Shown here in pieces: positions 13,801-27,838 of a DNA stretch of 64,000 nt. Numbering within the stretch: position 1 is the stretch's first letter; every line of letters starts with the position of its first letter. Position numbers and translations under genes: made by a program. The notes under the pieces were generated by a model. That model was not told the origin of the DNA, searched no databases, and saw nothing but the letters and a program-made list of their open reading frames with translations. The DNA lies in contig NC_092859.1 in assembly GCF_032062135.1 (NCBI RefSeq), positions 40,423,839-40,487,838 of the forward strand, in the 5' to 3' direction. Source of the stretch: Pyxicephalus adspersus (taxonomy: Eukaryota; Chordata; Amphibia; Anura; Pyxicephalidae).

Positions 13801-16119
13801 GAAGACGCTGGACAGAGGATGGGAAGAATGACGCTGGACAGAGGATGGGAAGAATGACGAAGGACGCCGGTGGATCAGGTAACGTTCAATTTACTATTGT
13901 TTTTTTCTGTTTTAGCTACCCCAAGTGTGACTCGGGGTTACTGCTTCCAGCATCTTATTTGTACCCTGGGTCACCACTGGGGAGATTAATAGATAACAAT
14001 GAACAGGACTTTTAACTGGCCAAGCAAAAATCAAAAACATTAAAATGAAAAACATCAACATATCTAAAACAATACAAATACTCTATATACATATATATTG
14101 ATATTCAATAAAGTTTGTTTCATTTTTGAAGTTTTTAAAAGTCCCATTGATTTCCATCCATTACCTGCCTATAGGAAATAAGTGGACAAATACAAAGAAC
14201 CTGTTGGTTCCTCCAAAAAAACAGCAGAAGAAACATGCATTTCATTTGTGAATTTAGCTTTTTTGCCTATATTTGACCTCTTTATAATTTTACATTTAAA
14301 AAAATGCAGTAGCTGAAAGAAATTAAACTTTTCTAAAACATTTTTAAAAGAACTAAAGGTGAGTTGCTTGGCTCTGAACTACTTTGTTACTTCTTCTGTT
14401 TGTGCTGCAGGAGTATGCGTTGTAGTACTCCCAACAGTAGGCTGAGATACAGGTTTTGGATTAGCTGAGTAAACCTGCAGTTCTAAACTTGTACTGAACA
14501 TATCTTAGCCACCTAGCCTATAATTTGGAACTAAAATACAACCATCCTAATACTGTTTCTATTAGGTACTATTAGGAAATAAGTTGATCATCTAAAAGCT
14601 GGATGCCCTGCGGTGACTTAGACTTGCAGTTGTCCCAGGCAACTTAGAAACAAGAACAGATTGGTCAACAATGACCCCTAGACACTTCCTGCAGGAAAAA
14701 ATTTTCCTTGTTGACTTCAGTATTTTTTCCACCACAACCACCATCTATTTTCCCCAAGTAAATGCTAACCCTTATGGTTGGTTTGCCATTATACTTTTAG
14801 GTTTCCAGGCTCATTTAGCACCAGACTTCGAGGCCACCTACCACAAAGCCATATGAGGAACATATCTTGCCAGTTACTACACAAAAACAAGCCTGTTGTA
14901 GGTAAAATAATGCTTTAAACTAAAAATTCCTTTTTATCCCTTATTCTAGAATGCCTCCATGTTGTCTGTTCCTTACCTAGTTCTTAAAACTGACAACTAC
15001 AAATTTCAAAAGCTGCGTCACCTGCTGCTGGAATGTGCTATTGTGGCTAAACTAAATGGTCCCATTACTGCGCATTTATATTAGAACTATAGTTCTCAAA
15101 GGTAAACTACGGACTTGTCCTGCTACCATTCTCCACCAATAATTGATGCACAGATGTTAGGGACAAACAATGACACCCACAGTAGCCATTTAGTTTGAAC
15201 TTATTATAAAATACTAACAGATGTGGAATTGACTAAACTAAACTGCATTTATTGAATCTTTTCATACCCCACCCTAAATAAAAAACAGTGACCATCCAGC
15301 TGTACCTTTATTGCAGGCTCCTCGTCGCTCTCTGAAGAGCTGCTTGAAGTGACCCCAGTTACAGGTTTACGAATCGCTGAACTTTTAGTTTGACTTGAGG
15401 CCTTTCCTTTCACTTCTGTAGATGGAGTCTTCATTAATTGTTTTGCTGACTTTGGGGTGTCTTTATTTGTTACCTTTTAAATACCACAGAAATGGAAAAA
15501 GTTAGTCATTCTTAAAAAATTTTTCTAAAAAACACAGAGTTTTACTTTGAAATCTAGGTAAACAGACTCAAATTGTAAGTCATACTAATACATTTTTAAA
15601 CCTGCAAGCTAACTTTAAATGGTAAACTTGAAGCCTCCAAGAGCAGACCTGAACACTCCACTTTCAAAGTATTGCTTTAGGATGCTCCAGAAGCTGTCAA
15701 ACCTGGGACACCCACAGTCTGACTAGCCTGGCTTTCAGAAAATTTGGAGCTAAAGAACAAGTGTCATTCCACAAGAAATGCTATGGGTTACTTATGTGGG
15801 AACCTAGAAACACCATCAGTGAAGACTTAAGCTCACTAGTTCATTTTTACAGCAGTTGGAACAAGAATACCTTCTATCACACAAAGAACAAAAAAAAACC
15901 CCAAAACTGGTGCACAGACTCCCACACTCCTCCTGAATGTACTGCAAAACAAAAAACTACAAGTTAAAGTTTATCGTGGGTTGACAATAAACTGACTTCT
16001 GTGCTTCTCTGTGGATGTCAGGGGCTGGACTTCACCTTGCTCTTCCAGATTTTGTTGTCTACAACAACCTATTTTAAAACAAGCCAATTGTGCGCCAACC
16101 TAAATTCCACAATGGTAAA

Positions 16120-16162
<43 letters not shown>

Positions 16163-19100
16163 TAAAATAATGAGGTATGCATGTACCTTGGCTGCAAGTT
16201 CCTCCTCACTATCTGAAGACTCACTGGAGCTTTCAGGATCTGTTGGTTTTGGTAGGTTATTAGCCTTTGTTTTATCAGGCACAGGACTTGTCACAATGGG
16301 GGTCTTAAACTTTCCAGAAACCTTTGTTTGATTTGCTTTTAGTGTAGTGGATGCTGATGTGTAAAGCTACGTACACACTTCCAATTATTATCGTTGGAAA
16401 ACGAACGACGAACGTTCATGCACGATATATACGACCGATCGTATAGCACCGATCCTGCACATAGAGTTAACGACACGATTGTTCGTAGATATTGTACACA
16501 CAATAGATACGATCGTTTGAGCGATAGAGGAACTATGTGCACGACAGGAAAGTGAACGGACGTTGGTAAATTATTTTATTAAATGTGTGTGTGTTTGTGT
16601 AACTAAACTTTTTTTTTTTTTTTTTTTTACAGGTTATCACAATGACAGGATGATTCCCAGGACTGCAATCATGACATGAGCACAGCCCTGGGACTCCTCC
16701 TGACAGTGAGGGATCGCAGGGAACTAGGGGTTAAATGACGACAAGGCTCTCCCATTCACCCCTAGTGCTGGGTGATTGGCTGAGGTTTTACGTTTCTCAG
16801 CCATTCAGCACTAGACATGAATGGGGAGACTTGTGCCCATTCATCTCTAGTGCTCTGTGATTGGCTGAGAAATAGGAAACCCTGATGACAGCTTAATCAT
16901 CATCAGGATTTCCCTTTCCTCAGCCAATCAGGGAGTAGAGCAGTCAGCGGAGCTCTGCTATGCTGACAGCTCTGCTCCCCTGATTGCTCCCGCAGCCCTA
17001 GAGGAGCTGTGACATGTATTACAGATACAGAACATGTCACAGTTCCTCTAGGACTGCGGGAGTAATCAGGGGAGCGGAGCTGTCAGCATAGCCAATCACT
17101 GAACACTAGAGATAAATGGAGAGCCTTGTCCTCATTTAACCCCTAGTGCCCTGCAATCCCTCACTGTCAGGAGTCCCAGGGCTGTGCTCATGTCATGATT
17201 GCAGCCCTGGGAATTATTCTGTCATTGAGATAACCTGTAAAAAAAAAAAAGTTTAGTTACACAAACACACCCATTTAATAAAATAATTTACCTTAAAGCC
17301 TCGTCCTATTTTTTACATATATTTTAACCCTTTCAGGGAATGAGTAAGGGGTTTTATGTACCCCTGTACTCATTCCCCAGGGTGGGGTGGAGATCTGGGA
17401 GTCTCCTTATTAAAGGAGGCTTCAAGAGTCCAAAGTCTTGATTAAAACTTTTTTAAAAGCTCCCATTGTTTTCAATGGAAGCTTTCATAAAAAGCTTAAA
17501 AGGAGTTCAATGGAAGCGTTTTCAAGCGTTTTCCTGCGTTCATCCGGTGTTTTAATTTTTAAACTTTGCAAGCAACGTTTAAAATAACGCTTAAAAACGT
17601 GCCTGAAGGAAACGTCCTGGTGTAGATTAGCCCATTGGAATACATGAGGACTTTAAAAGCCTCGGGTTAAACGCTGAGGAAACAGTCCGTGTGGACTAAG
17701 CCTTACACTCTTTGACTTCAAGCAGCTTGGTGTGGGAGGCTCAACCTGGCATCACAAAACCAAACTCATGTTGAATGATATTTAAACAAAAAACTTTAGT
17801 AAGCACTATTTCATTTAAATAAAACCTGAAATAATTTTGAAATACCTTTGTTTTTCCTTCCTCAGTATTGCTACTGTCCAAGATGCCTGCAGCTTTTTCT
17901 TTTGCTGTTAATGCAGTTTTCACTGGCACAGCATTTTGTCCAATGGAGACCATTGGAGTGGACGTCAATAATGGAGCAGACAGAGTTATTTGCGGCTTTG
18001 TTTTAAGTAGTAAATCAGGTTTCTAAAAGGCAACAATTACTACATTTTACAAATCTAACAACGACATCTGGGGGTAGTTATTAAAAACTACCTGCTTATT
18101 ATACATCATACCTGTGCTCCAGCCTGCTCTTCCTCACTATCTGACGATTCACTGCTATTCGACGTAGCCACAGAAGTTGGTTGCACTGTGGACTTTTTTG
18201 CAGAAGGGGGAGCTTTCATTGATGCTCTAGTTACCTGTAAAAAATGACAAATGTTTGTATCCCATTTACCTCTGGGTAGCCAAACGTAATGTTTATATAT
18301 AAAAAAAAAAAAAAAAACTTCTAAATCAGCCAGAATGAAATTAAGGATCTGTGAACACAATCAATGTTTTTGGAGGCAACAAGAATCATTCATTGTGCAA
18401 TCATTACAGGGAAGTTCTTTTTGGCTGTGGACTTTGGACACAAAGTTGAGAAAGGAGGGAAAGAATTTTAATATTAACATTCAGGTTCTAAATAGTGATT
18501 TAGAGCTGCTATACTCCTATTAACGAATTATACTACTTTAAAAAAAAACTTTTCTGAAGAGAAGAAACCCCATAGCACTGGATTAGTGGAAGGTGTACCC
18601 CACCCATCTCCCTGCTTTATTCAGGAGGGGAGAAAAAAAGATAGCCCTGTGTACATTCCAAGTGGTGACCTGGAGCTTACAAAAGGCTACTTTAGAACTC
18701 CCACTTTGTGCCATGGTAAAGATTTAGAAACATTTTACCATTGAACTTCTAAGTACCCGAGCTGGGGGTAGCTCATCATCTGATGATTCACTACTCTCAG
18801 TGCTGTCTGCCAATTTCTGTTGGGCTGCTGCCAGGTTGCCCTTTCCTTTCGGTAGAGCAACTGCCGGTGTCACTGGCTGTGCAGGGGTCTTAGCAAGAGA
18901 GGTAGATGGCTTTGCTTTCTGTATTTCTGCAGTTTTTACTTCAGCCTGCCAAGAATACATAAAAAAAAGTCAAGATAGTGGTAAAATCAGGTTATTTCCA
19001 GTGGTTCACCTAAGTATTTAAACTCCAGTGAACTGCTACGACTTTCATTTTTACAATTTAATGTAAATATGCAAAGATGTATATAAATGTGGAGCATTGG

Positions 19101-22100
19101 AGAACAATGGTCATGGGACTTTTCTGGTACAAAATTAAAATCACAAGTTCATGGTTTATTTAAACATATAAACTCACAAAAACATACATGACCATCATGT
19201 TACAATGCGTTTCACACAATTGCTTTTGCAATTGATGTTTACAAACCTAAATATTGACTATTCCATAGAGATACCTTATAGTTGCGTATCACTTATTGTC
19301 CATCTTTGATAACAGTATTGTAGAAATGTTATTGTGACATGTGGGAAACATCAGAGGCTTGGGTTTAGGATTTTCAGCAGGCTATCAATGTCCCCGGCTA
19401 AATGAATAATCTATTTCAAATTACACCAAACATAATATGTATTTATTACATATTACGTCATTATAGTGACTACCACATCTTAAAGTTTCACATACTCCAA
19501 TTACATAAATCAATTCTTCCCTAATGAATATGGTATTCCCTAATTATGGTATATCAGACTTACTTGATAAAGACACACTATCAAGTAAGTATGATATACA
19601 CACATAATTAGCAAATGATACATATATGCTGCGACTTAATATAACTTTGTACTCATAACATTCCTGACGCTTAAGTCTTTATTCTATGGGAGTTTACTGT
19701 TGTGCAAGCTATTACGAATTTCGATACAGATTCATTAGGGAAGGATCGATTTATGTAATTGGAGTATGTGAAACTTTAAGATGTGGTATATTGCCCTTTG
19801 TAAGTGGTAGTCACTATAATAACATAATATGTAATAAATACATATTATGTTTGGTGTAATTTGTTATAAAATTGTTAAGAATGTTTATAATTTATGCTCA
19901 CACCATGGTTCTGGTGTCTAAATATTTTGATATGGGCTATTTTGATATGAAGGCTTATATTAATAAAGGCACAAAAAGTGGCGTTTCTCCTGACGAAACA
20001 GTTGTGCGAAACGCATTGAGAGCACATGTTGTACTGAAAACATTACTGTAACGTGATGTTCACATATCTTCTTGTGATTTTGTGTGTGTTTACATTGTTT
20101 GCAACAGTTTGTGAATGTTAGGGACGTGGTACTTGCAGAACCTATGGATTTGTAGTGCTTTATTCACACATATATAATGCTGTCATCCTGAAGAATATAA
20201 CTCTTATTATATTTACAGTACACCATAGTTCATGGTTTTATTAACCAATGACACTTCAAGAAAACTACAAAAAGGTAGGAAAAAAAAATATTTTTTAAAG
20301 TTGTCAGTATATATGCCTTAATTGTATTTTTTTTCAAACTCAATCACAACTCAAATAACTATGGAAAAGTATAGTAGCATTGTACATATTTTTATATCGG
20401 TTCAAGACTAAAGATTACAAATTTTAATTTTTTTTTATCTATTTATATTTACCTAACACACTAAAGTAAATATTTATGTTTATATTGAATTTTATTCAAA
20501 ATCAAACAGTCCAGAAAAGAAAGTAGCTCATACTAAACTCTTTGTTTTGGAAGCCCAAAGTGCTACAAAATCAAAGTTTTAATGAAAAGACTTTGTAAAT
20601 ATGGTAACAATGTTTTTAAATGAACACAAAAATGTAAGTAAAACTGAAAAAAGATTTTCTGTAAGTAAACCAATACCTGGTAGTTCCAGGTAAGGTGGAG
20701 AAGATGTTTCACATGTTGTGATAGCATGTTACTATGTTTGCTTGAGGAACAGGTTTAAATTATGCAGGCATTGTGTGCCATCAGTGGAGTTTTTTTGAGG
20801 TAAACAGATCAGTAGGCTGACCCGAATTAAAATGTCAAAAGTACATAAAGGCAAATATTTTGTTGTCAGATATCAATTTAACAGGCTCTTATTCATTCTC
20901 AGATTGACTTTCTTCTGAGCTCTCATCTAGTTTCATAGTGGAGTAAACTGTTGGTTTTCCTTTGCTCCACTTACCACAGCTGTGGGTTTAGACTACAGGA
21001 AAACCAAAGGTTTTATTATTAAATTATTTAGATGCTTACCTCCTAACTGTTCAGGCTGCTGAGCCTGATGAAAGTAAGCTATACCTGAACATGTTTTCTC
21101 ATTAGATTCGCAATGTCTGCTAAAGCTGGTTTGTACAAACTTACCAGGTACCTGTACAACTAAGGCTTCTGGAACTACTGTCTGGATAGCAGAACTACAG
21201 CCTACATCTTAGGTAAATGTCCAGCAAAAATACATACGGGTAAGCTGTAAACTACTTTACCTTGAAAATTAATTGCGATTTTAATAACCCACTTTTTTCC
21301 CCAAACTGTGTAGCCAAAAGGAGATGACTTATAACTATGATTATGTTCACCCTGTAGGTTTTCTCTTAACTCACTAAATAGCTACCACTGGCTGATATAT
21401 AGACTGTTAATCTTGTAAACCAATTTCAACCTGAGTGCTGGCGTGTGAAAGATGCATGCTAGGTCTTGTAAAATACCTGCTTTTGCTCTATGTCCGAAGA
21501 TTCGCTGCTCTCTGAATCAGCATCTAAATCTGGAATCTGGATAGGTGAAGCAGGAGCTGACGTCTTAACCTGGGATGCAGCACTAGTCTAAAAATAAACA
21601 GACAAGTCTCCTTTTATTAAGTTAGAGTAATACTGCTGGTAGATAAAGCATCTCCTGGTCTGTCAACCAAGATGCCATTATTTGCATATCAAACACTAAA
21701 ATAAAGGATGAAAATACAGTATTTTTAGTACCTTGTCCACTGACTCCTTATCACTATCTGACTCTTCCTCTGAGCTCTCACTGTCTAGCTGTGTGGTCTT
21801 TATTGGGCTCTTCGATTTGGCCATCACTGATGTCTTTTCAGCTCCGCCACTGGCAGTTTTTTGCTGTGTGGACTGAAGAACTGGGGCAGGTTTCTGGTCG
21901 AGAGAGAAGCAGCGGAATAGTGATTGGGTCGGTATGCACATAAAAATAAATAAACCTATTATGTTTAGGAATTAATTATAGACTACAGTGTTATTATGAA
22001 CACATTTTTCAAGCCTGCTGTAAAGTTTCCCCTAGCACAAATTTGTTAGCTTGTCGTTTGTTTTACTGTATAGGTCAATTAGTCTGCACTTCTTATCAAA

Positions 22101-25100
22101 GTGTAAAACAAAAATTGTATGGAAATATATAGGAGTTCTATCTGCCTTACTCTGCCCCAGGGTAAGCCAGTGATTTTTATTTTTTTCCATCATAATTCAC
22201 ACTTAGCATGTGCAGAAACAATGGCAAATGCAAATTCTTTTTAAATACCTTTGTAGCTGTGTCCTCATCGCTATCGGATTCCTCTGAGCTCTCACTGTCA
22301 AGTTGCAGAGTTTTTATGGGGGTCTTCAATGTCGTATTTAAGGGTGTTTGTTTAGCTCCCCCAGAGGGAGTTTTAAGTTGAGATGACTGAACAACTGTGG
22401 CTGGTTTCTGATCAAGCAAAAAACAATGGTGGAGAATTAGTTTTACAGGCACAGGAAATGCAAGTTTTCTTGCAAAACTTACCAAACATTAATGAACAAC
22501 ATTTCTTTAATGAGCTTGTAATATGACACATATAATGGCGATATGTCTCTTGTCATTGTTCAGCAAAAGCAATTGTGTGGGTTTGATAAATGTGGCTCTT
22601 ACACTTATCATGAATAATTTTTTGAGGAGGCTGGCTTGTAAATGATATGCTACTGTATAATTACTTTTATCCTCATTAGCGAAGATAGAAATATCATTGG
22701 TCAAAACTACTTTCAGTAAGAAGTCTATAGAGGTGTGAAAGAGATGAATATACAGCATTAGGATGTAGAAATTAGCAATTTTAGATTTTTCCCCCAATAC
22801 ATTTTTGACAAAAAAAAAAAAATAAACTGTTGTTTCTAATGGTGTTTTTTATTTCACAACACCAGTTACCATAAAACCTTGGGCAGTAAAAAAACAAAAA
22901 CATTCATGTCTTGGAAAAGAAATTTTAGAAAAAAATATTGTATTGAAGTGGTTATGTCTGGCCACCAAATGTTTGGTAAAATAAAAATAGATACCTTAGC
23001 AGCTGGCTCTTCATCACTGTCTGACTCCTCCTCAGAGCTCTCATCTGCTGGCTGCGTCTTTTTGACTGGGCTCTTAGATTTGGCCAATACAGATTCCTTT
23101 TTAGCTACCCCAGAAGGCGTTTTTAGTTGGGACTGAAGAACTGTGGCAGGTTTCTGATCAATCGAAAATAGGAATTTTTACATTTACCATAACCATAAAA
23201 ATGGAGTTCATTTTTTTAGGCAAAAAATTATTTTGTAAACACATTTTTGGTTGAGACTTAAGAACTGTGGCAGGTTTCTCATCAAGAAAAAAAAAAAAAA
23301 AAAAAAAAAAAAGGAAATTTAAGATTGTCATTTAAAAAAAAAAAAATACTGAGGACATTTTTGGGTAAAAAATTACAAAATTTCAGTAAAATGTACGTTA
23401 GTTTCTTAGATTGGTGTAAAGTGGTCATTATGTCTAACCACCAAATTGATTGTGATTAGGTGAACCCACAGCAACTTTACGTACACATACAAGTTAACGG
23501 AAAAAATAATAATTTCCTTTAAATACCTTAGCAACTGTCTCATCATCGCTGTCTGACTCCTCCTCAGAGCTCTCATCGGCTGGCTGAGTCTTTTTGACTG
23601 GGCTCTTAGATTTAGTTAATACAGAATTCTGTTTAGCTCCCCCAGAAGAGAGAGTTTTTGGTTGAGACTGAGGAACTGTGGCAGGTTTCTGAATAGGGAC
23701 AAAAATATATATCAGGATTGTCATGTAAATTACTAAATACTGGAGACTTTTTTGCAAAAAGTTTACAAATTTAATAGAACAATCACGTTGCATCGTAAAT
23801 CAGGTTGCAAAAAAAAAAAACAAAAAAAAAAAAAAAGACATAAATCCATCAAGTTCAAGCACTAGGGAAATAAACATATCCCAGATAAAAACACCATAGA
23901 CATAGGTGATTCAGAGGTAGGCAAAAGTTTTTTTTTTTTGCAAAATTTACCTAATAAAAAAAAATTTTCCCTGAGCTTATGACATACATTTAAGCCTCTA
24001 TAAAACAAGAAATCTGACATTACCAAAATCATTCCCTGTGGGAATCAATTACTGCCATTGAAACACATTGACCTAGACGATACCTTAACAGCTGGCTCTT
24101 CATCACTGTCTGACTCCTCCTCAGAGCTCTCATCTGCTGGCTGAGTATTTTTGACTGGGCTCTTAGATTTAGCCAATACAGAATTCTGTTTAGCTCCCCC
24201 AGAAGAGAGAGTTTTTGGTTGAGACTGAGGAATTGTGGCAGGTTTCTAAACAAGGACAAAAAAACAAAACTTAACATAAAAGATACAAGTTGCATAGTTA
24301 GGTTGAAAATCAAGTTCAAGCACTAGGTAAATAAACACATCACAGACAAAAACCCCAAATAAATAGTTTATCCAGGGGAAGGAAAACTTTTTTTTTTTGC
24401 ACAATTTACTAAATATAAAAGAAAAACATTTTTCCTGAGCCTATAATATGACATACATTTAATGCTTTTATAAAACAAGGAGCCTGACATCCCCCCAAAC
24501 ATTCCTATGGGAATCAATTACTGCTATTGAAACACATGGACCTAGAAGATCCACACAAGGGAATGTCTGATGGACGGTCCGATTCCCTGTATTATAAATA
24601 AAACAATTAGATGTTATAGGTCTTGTTACTTTTTGGCAAAGGCTTTTACATCTACCCATGCATTATTAGTCCGATTTCCATGTGGTTAAGCTACTTTACA
24701 AATTACTTTTAGTTTCCATTAAACAAACTGGGATAGTTTTAAACATTCCTACCGTCACTAAGCAGTCAATAGAGCTAAGGGGAGTAGGGGGAACCCATAT
24801 ACAAGGGATGATTATACAGCGTTAGGGATACAGTGATGAGCCATTCAATATTTTTCAACTAATCACTTTGTTGTCAAGAGTCAAGGAGAAGTAAAAACAA
24901 GGTAGCTTTATACAATTAAAAGAAATGTTATTCTCCTCTAAATACCTTAGCAGCTGGCTCTTCATCGCTGTCTGACTCCTCCTCAGAGCTTTCATCTGCT
25001 GGTTGAGTTGTTTTTAATGGGCTCTTAGATTTTGCTGATACAGATTGCTTTTTAGCTCCCCCAGAAGGAGTTTTTGGTTGAGACAGTAGAACTGTAGCTG

Positions 25101-27740
25101 GTTTCTGATAAAAAAAATAAGATTTAAAAAAATAAAACTATTTTTGGGCATTTTAATGAGCTTTTATTATGACATATAAATGTGATAGGTCTACTACTAC
25201 TTTTCAACAAAAGCCATGTGATAGGAAATCCAGTAGGTGTAGCATTTACACGTTTTTTTAAAAATAATTTTTGGAGAGTCTCGTTTCATGTGATAAGCTA
25301 TTTTACAACCTGTGTGTGTTTATGTGTGGCCGTCAAAAAGTCTACAGTTAAGGAACAGTAACTTTATACACAAATTTTCTTCCCAGCTATATATTTTGGT
25401 TTGGGCCTTCTCTAATAATGTTCCCACATACAAGAAGTACTGGGAAACCAAAATGGGAACACCTATTTCCCCCCTAGAGCGGGAAAAAAGCATTTATATT
25501 GACTCATAAAATGGCTCTCTCATGCAAGGCCCAGGAGACTAATTATAAAATTATCTCTAGGTGGCATTTATGTCCAGCAGGTATCGACCGTATGTGCTCT
25601 TCTGACAACTGTTGGCACTGCCACTCTCTACAGGGTACCATGTTACACATTTGGTGGAAATGCCCAGAAATCCCTAGTTTCTGGGATAAGATGATTGAAC
25701 TCCACAACAGAATGACAGGCTCAGATCTACGGAACACACCTAAAGTTACTTTGCTATCCATGATTCCTGGGTCTATTAGGGCCACTAAAAGGGATGTTCT
25801 TTGACATTTCCTTACGGCGGATAGGACCATAATCCTTAGAATGTGGAAACAAACTGCAGTACCTTCCTTGGGAGATTGACTCACAGAACTAGAAAAAATA
25901 CAGCGTTTGGGAATCACTTGTTGCAGAGGATGAGGACATGATGGAACAGTATAGGTCGACATGGTCTGCCTGGGATGGATTTAAAGACTCCCCCGAATTC
26001 AAGAGACTATGTCCATAAGGCTAACAGAATGGTTCAGTGTTGAGGGAAGCGGATCTGACCCTATTCACCTTCTGTAATCCTGCTGCTGTATGATTAGATG
26101 GCCGAATAGCACCTCACCCCACAAACACCCTCAACTACCTGCCTTCAAACCATGACCTACGCATGTAAAACTTATAGCCCCTTTTATGTTTCAAGGGTAC
26201 AGAAATATGGTTATCATGGGTTATTGTTTACTTGATCAAAGGACAGTAATGTTAAAATGAATGCTCAGTATATGTTCGGCTTTGTACCTAATTTTTTAGT
26301 TTTACTTTTCTTCCCCTGTATTCCCCTATGTTTGTCTCATACTCTTTCTTTTGTCCCCTCTCTATAGTCTTTCCATGACTCATATTGCAAAAGTATTTGT
26401 TTTCAAAGAGGACACTTGTGTTATTCTGTTCATATGTTTTTTTTTTTATATATGTGTCTCATATGTACAAAAATGGACATTTCTTTTGTATATGTGTCTC
26501 TTGCGTGTTAATACAACGTAGAAACTAAAAAAAGATTTGAACAACAAATACATTTTCAGATACCTTAGCAGCTGGCTCTTCATCGCTGTCTGACTCCTCA
26601 GAGCTCTCATCTGCTGGCTGAGTATTTTTGACTGGGCTCTTAGATTTAGCCAATACAGATTCCTGTTTAGCTCCCCCAGAAGGAGTTTTTGATTGAGACA
26701 GAAGAACTGTGGCAGGTTTCTGAACAAGCAAAAAGAAATTTTGAATTGGCCATTTTATTAAGTTGAATACTGGAGTAAATTAATATTAATTTGGTATGAA
26801 AATACATTTTTGTGCAATATTTAGCAGGTATAAAAGATAGATTTTTGAAAGGAGCAGTCCATAGAGCTTAGAAGAGTTGTGCAACCCACATGCAAAAGAT
26901 AAAGCAGCATTTAGCCATTTAAGAAAATATTTTTTGACTTGGGAAAATGGGTGCTGCTGTTAATGTCTTCCCATTGTCTTATTAAACTACACATTTGGTG
27001 GTAAAACCATTCATGTTTTGGAAAGATTTTTCAGAAGAAAGATTGGTCTAAAATGGTCATTATGTTCAGTCACAAAGGTGTCTGGTTAGGTGCACACACA
27101 AAAGTTAAAAAACAAAAGGTTATCTCCTTTGGATACCTTAGCAGCTGGCTCTTCATCGCTGTCCGATTCCTCCTCAGAGCTCTCTGCTGGCTGAGTATTT
27201 TTGACTGGGCTCTTAGATTTAGCCAATACAGATTCCTGTTTTGCTCCCCCAGAAGGAGTTTTTGATTGGGACAGAAGAACTGTGGCAGGTTTCTGAACAA
27301 GCAAAAAGAAATTTTGAATTGGCCATTTTATTAAGTTGAATACTGGAGTAAATTAATATTAATTTGGTATGAAAATACATTTTTGTGCAATATTTAGCAG
27401 GTATAAAAGATAGAATTTTTAAAGGAGCAGTGCATAGGGCTTAGAGGAGTTGTGCAACCCACATATGCAAGCGATAAAGCAGCATTTAGCCATTTAAGAA
27501 ATTATTTTTTGACTTGGGAAAAGGGCTGCTGCTGTTAACCTCCCGAGAGTGACTCTTGGTAGAAAAAAGTTGCTACAAGTGGTAACCCCGAGTCACTCTC
27601 GGGGTTGGAACACCTAGGGAAGGTTAGTAAATAGAGCGCTTACCTGATCCACCGGGGTGCTGCGCCATCCAGCGCAGCGACCTTTGTCTTCTTTCTTCTT
27701 CCTGCTTCTGCATCCGATGAGTCACCGGGGGAGTTCCCAG

Positions 27741-27838
<98 letters not shown>

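Noticed and set aside
22879..23136. Plus-strand serine-rich frames opposite tcof1 exons (also 9950-10135, 11891-12127, 36392-36577, 35034-35222)
   Set aside because: They are the reverse of Ser/Glu/Lys codons in real exons; no splice or start context of their own.
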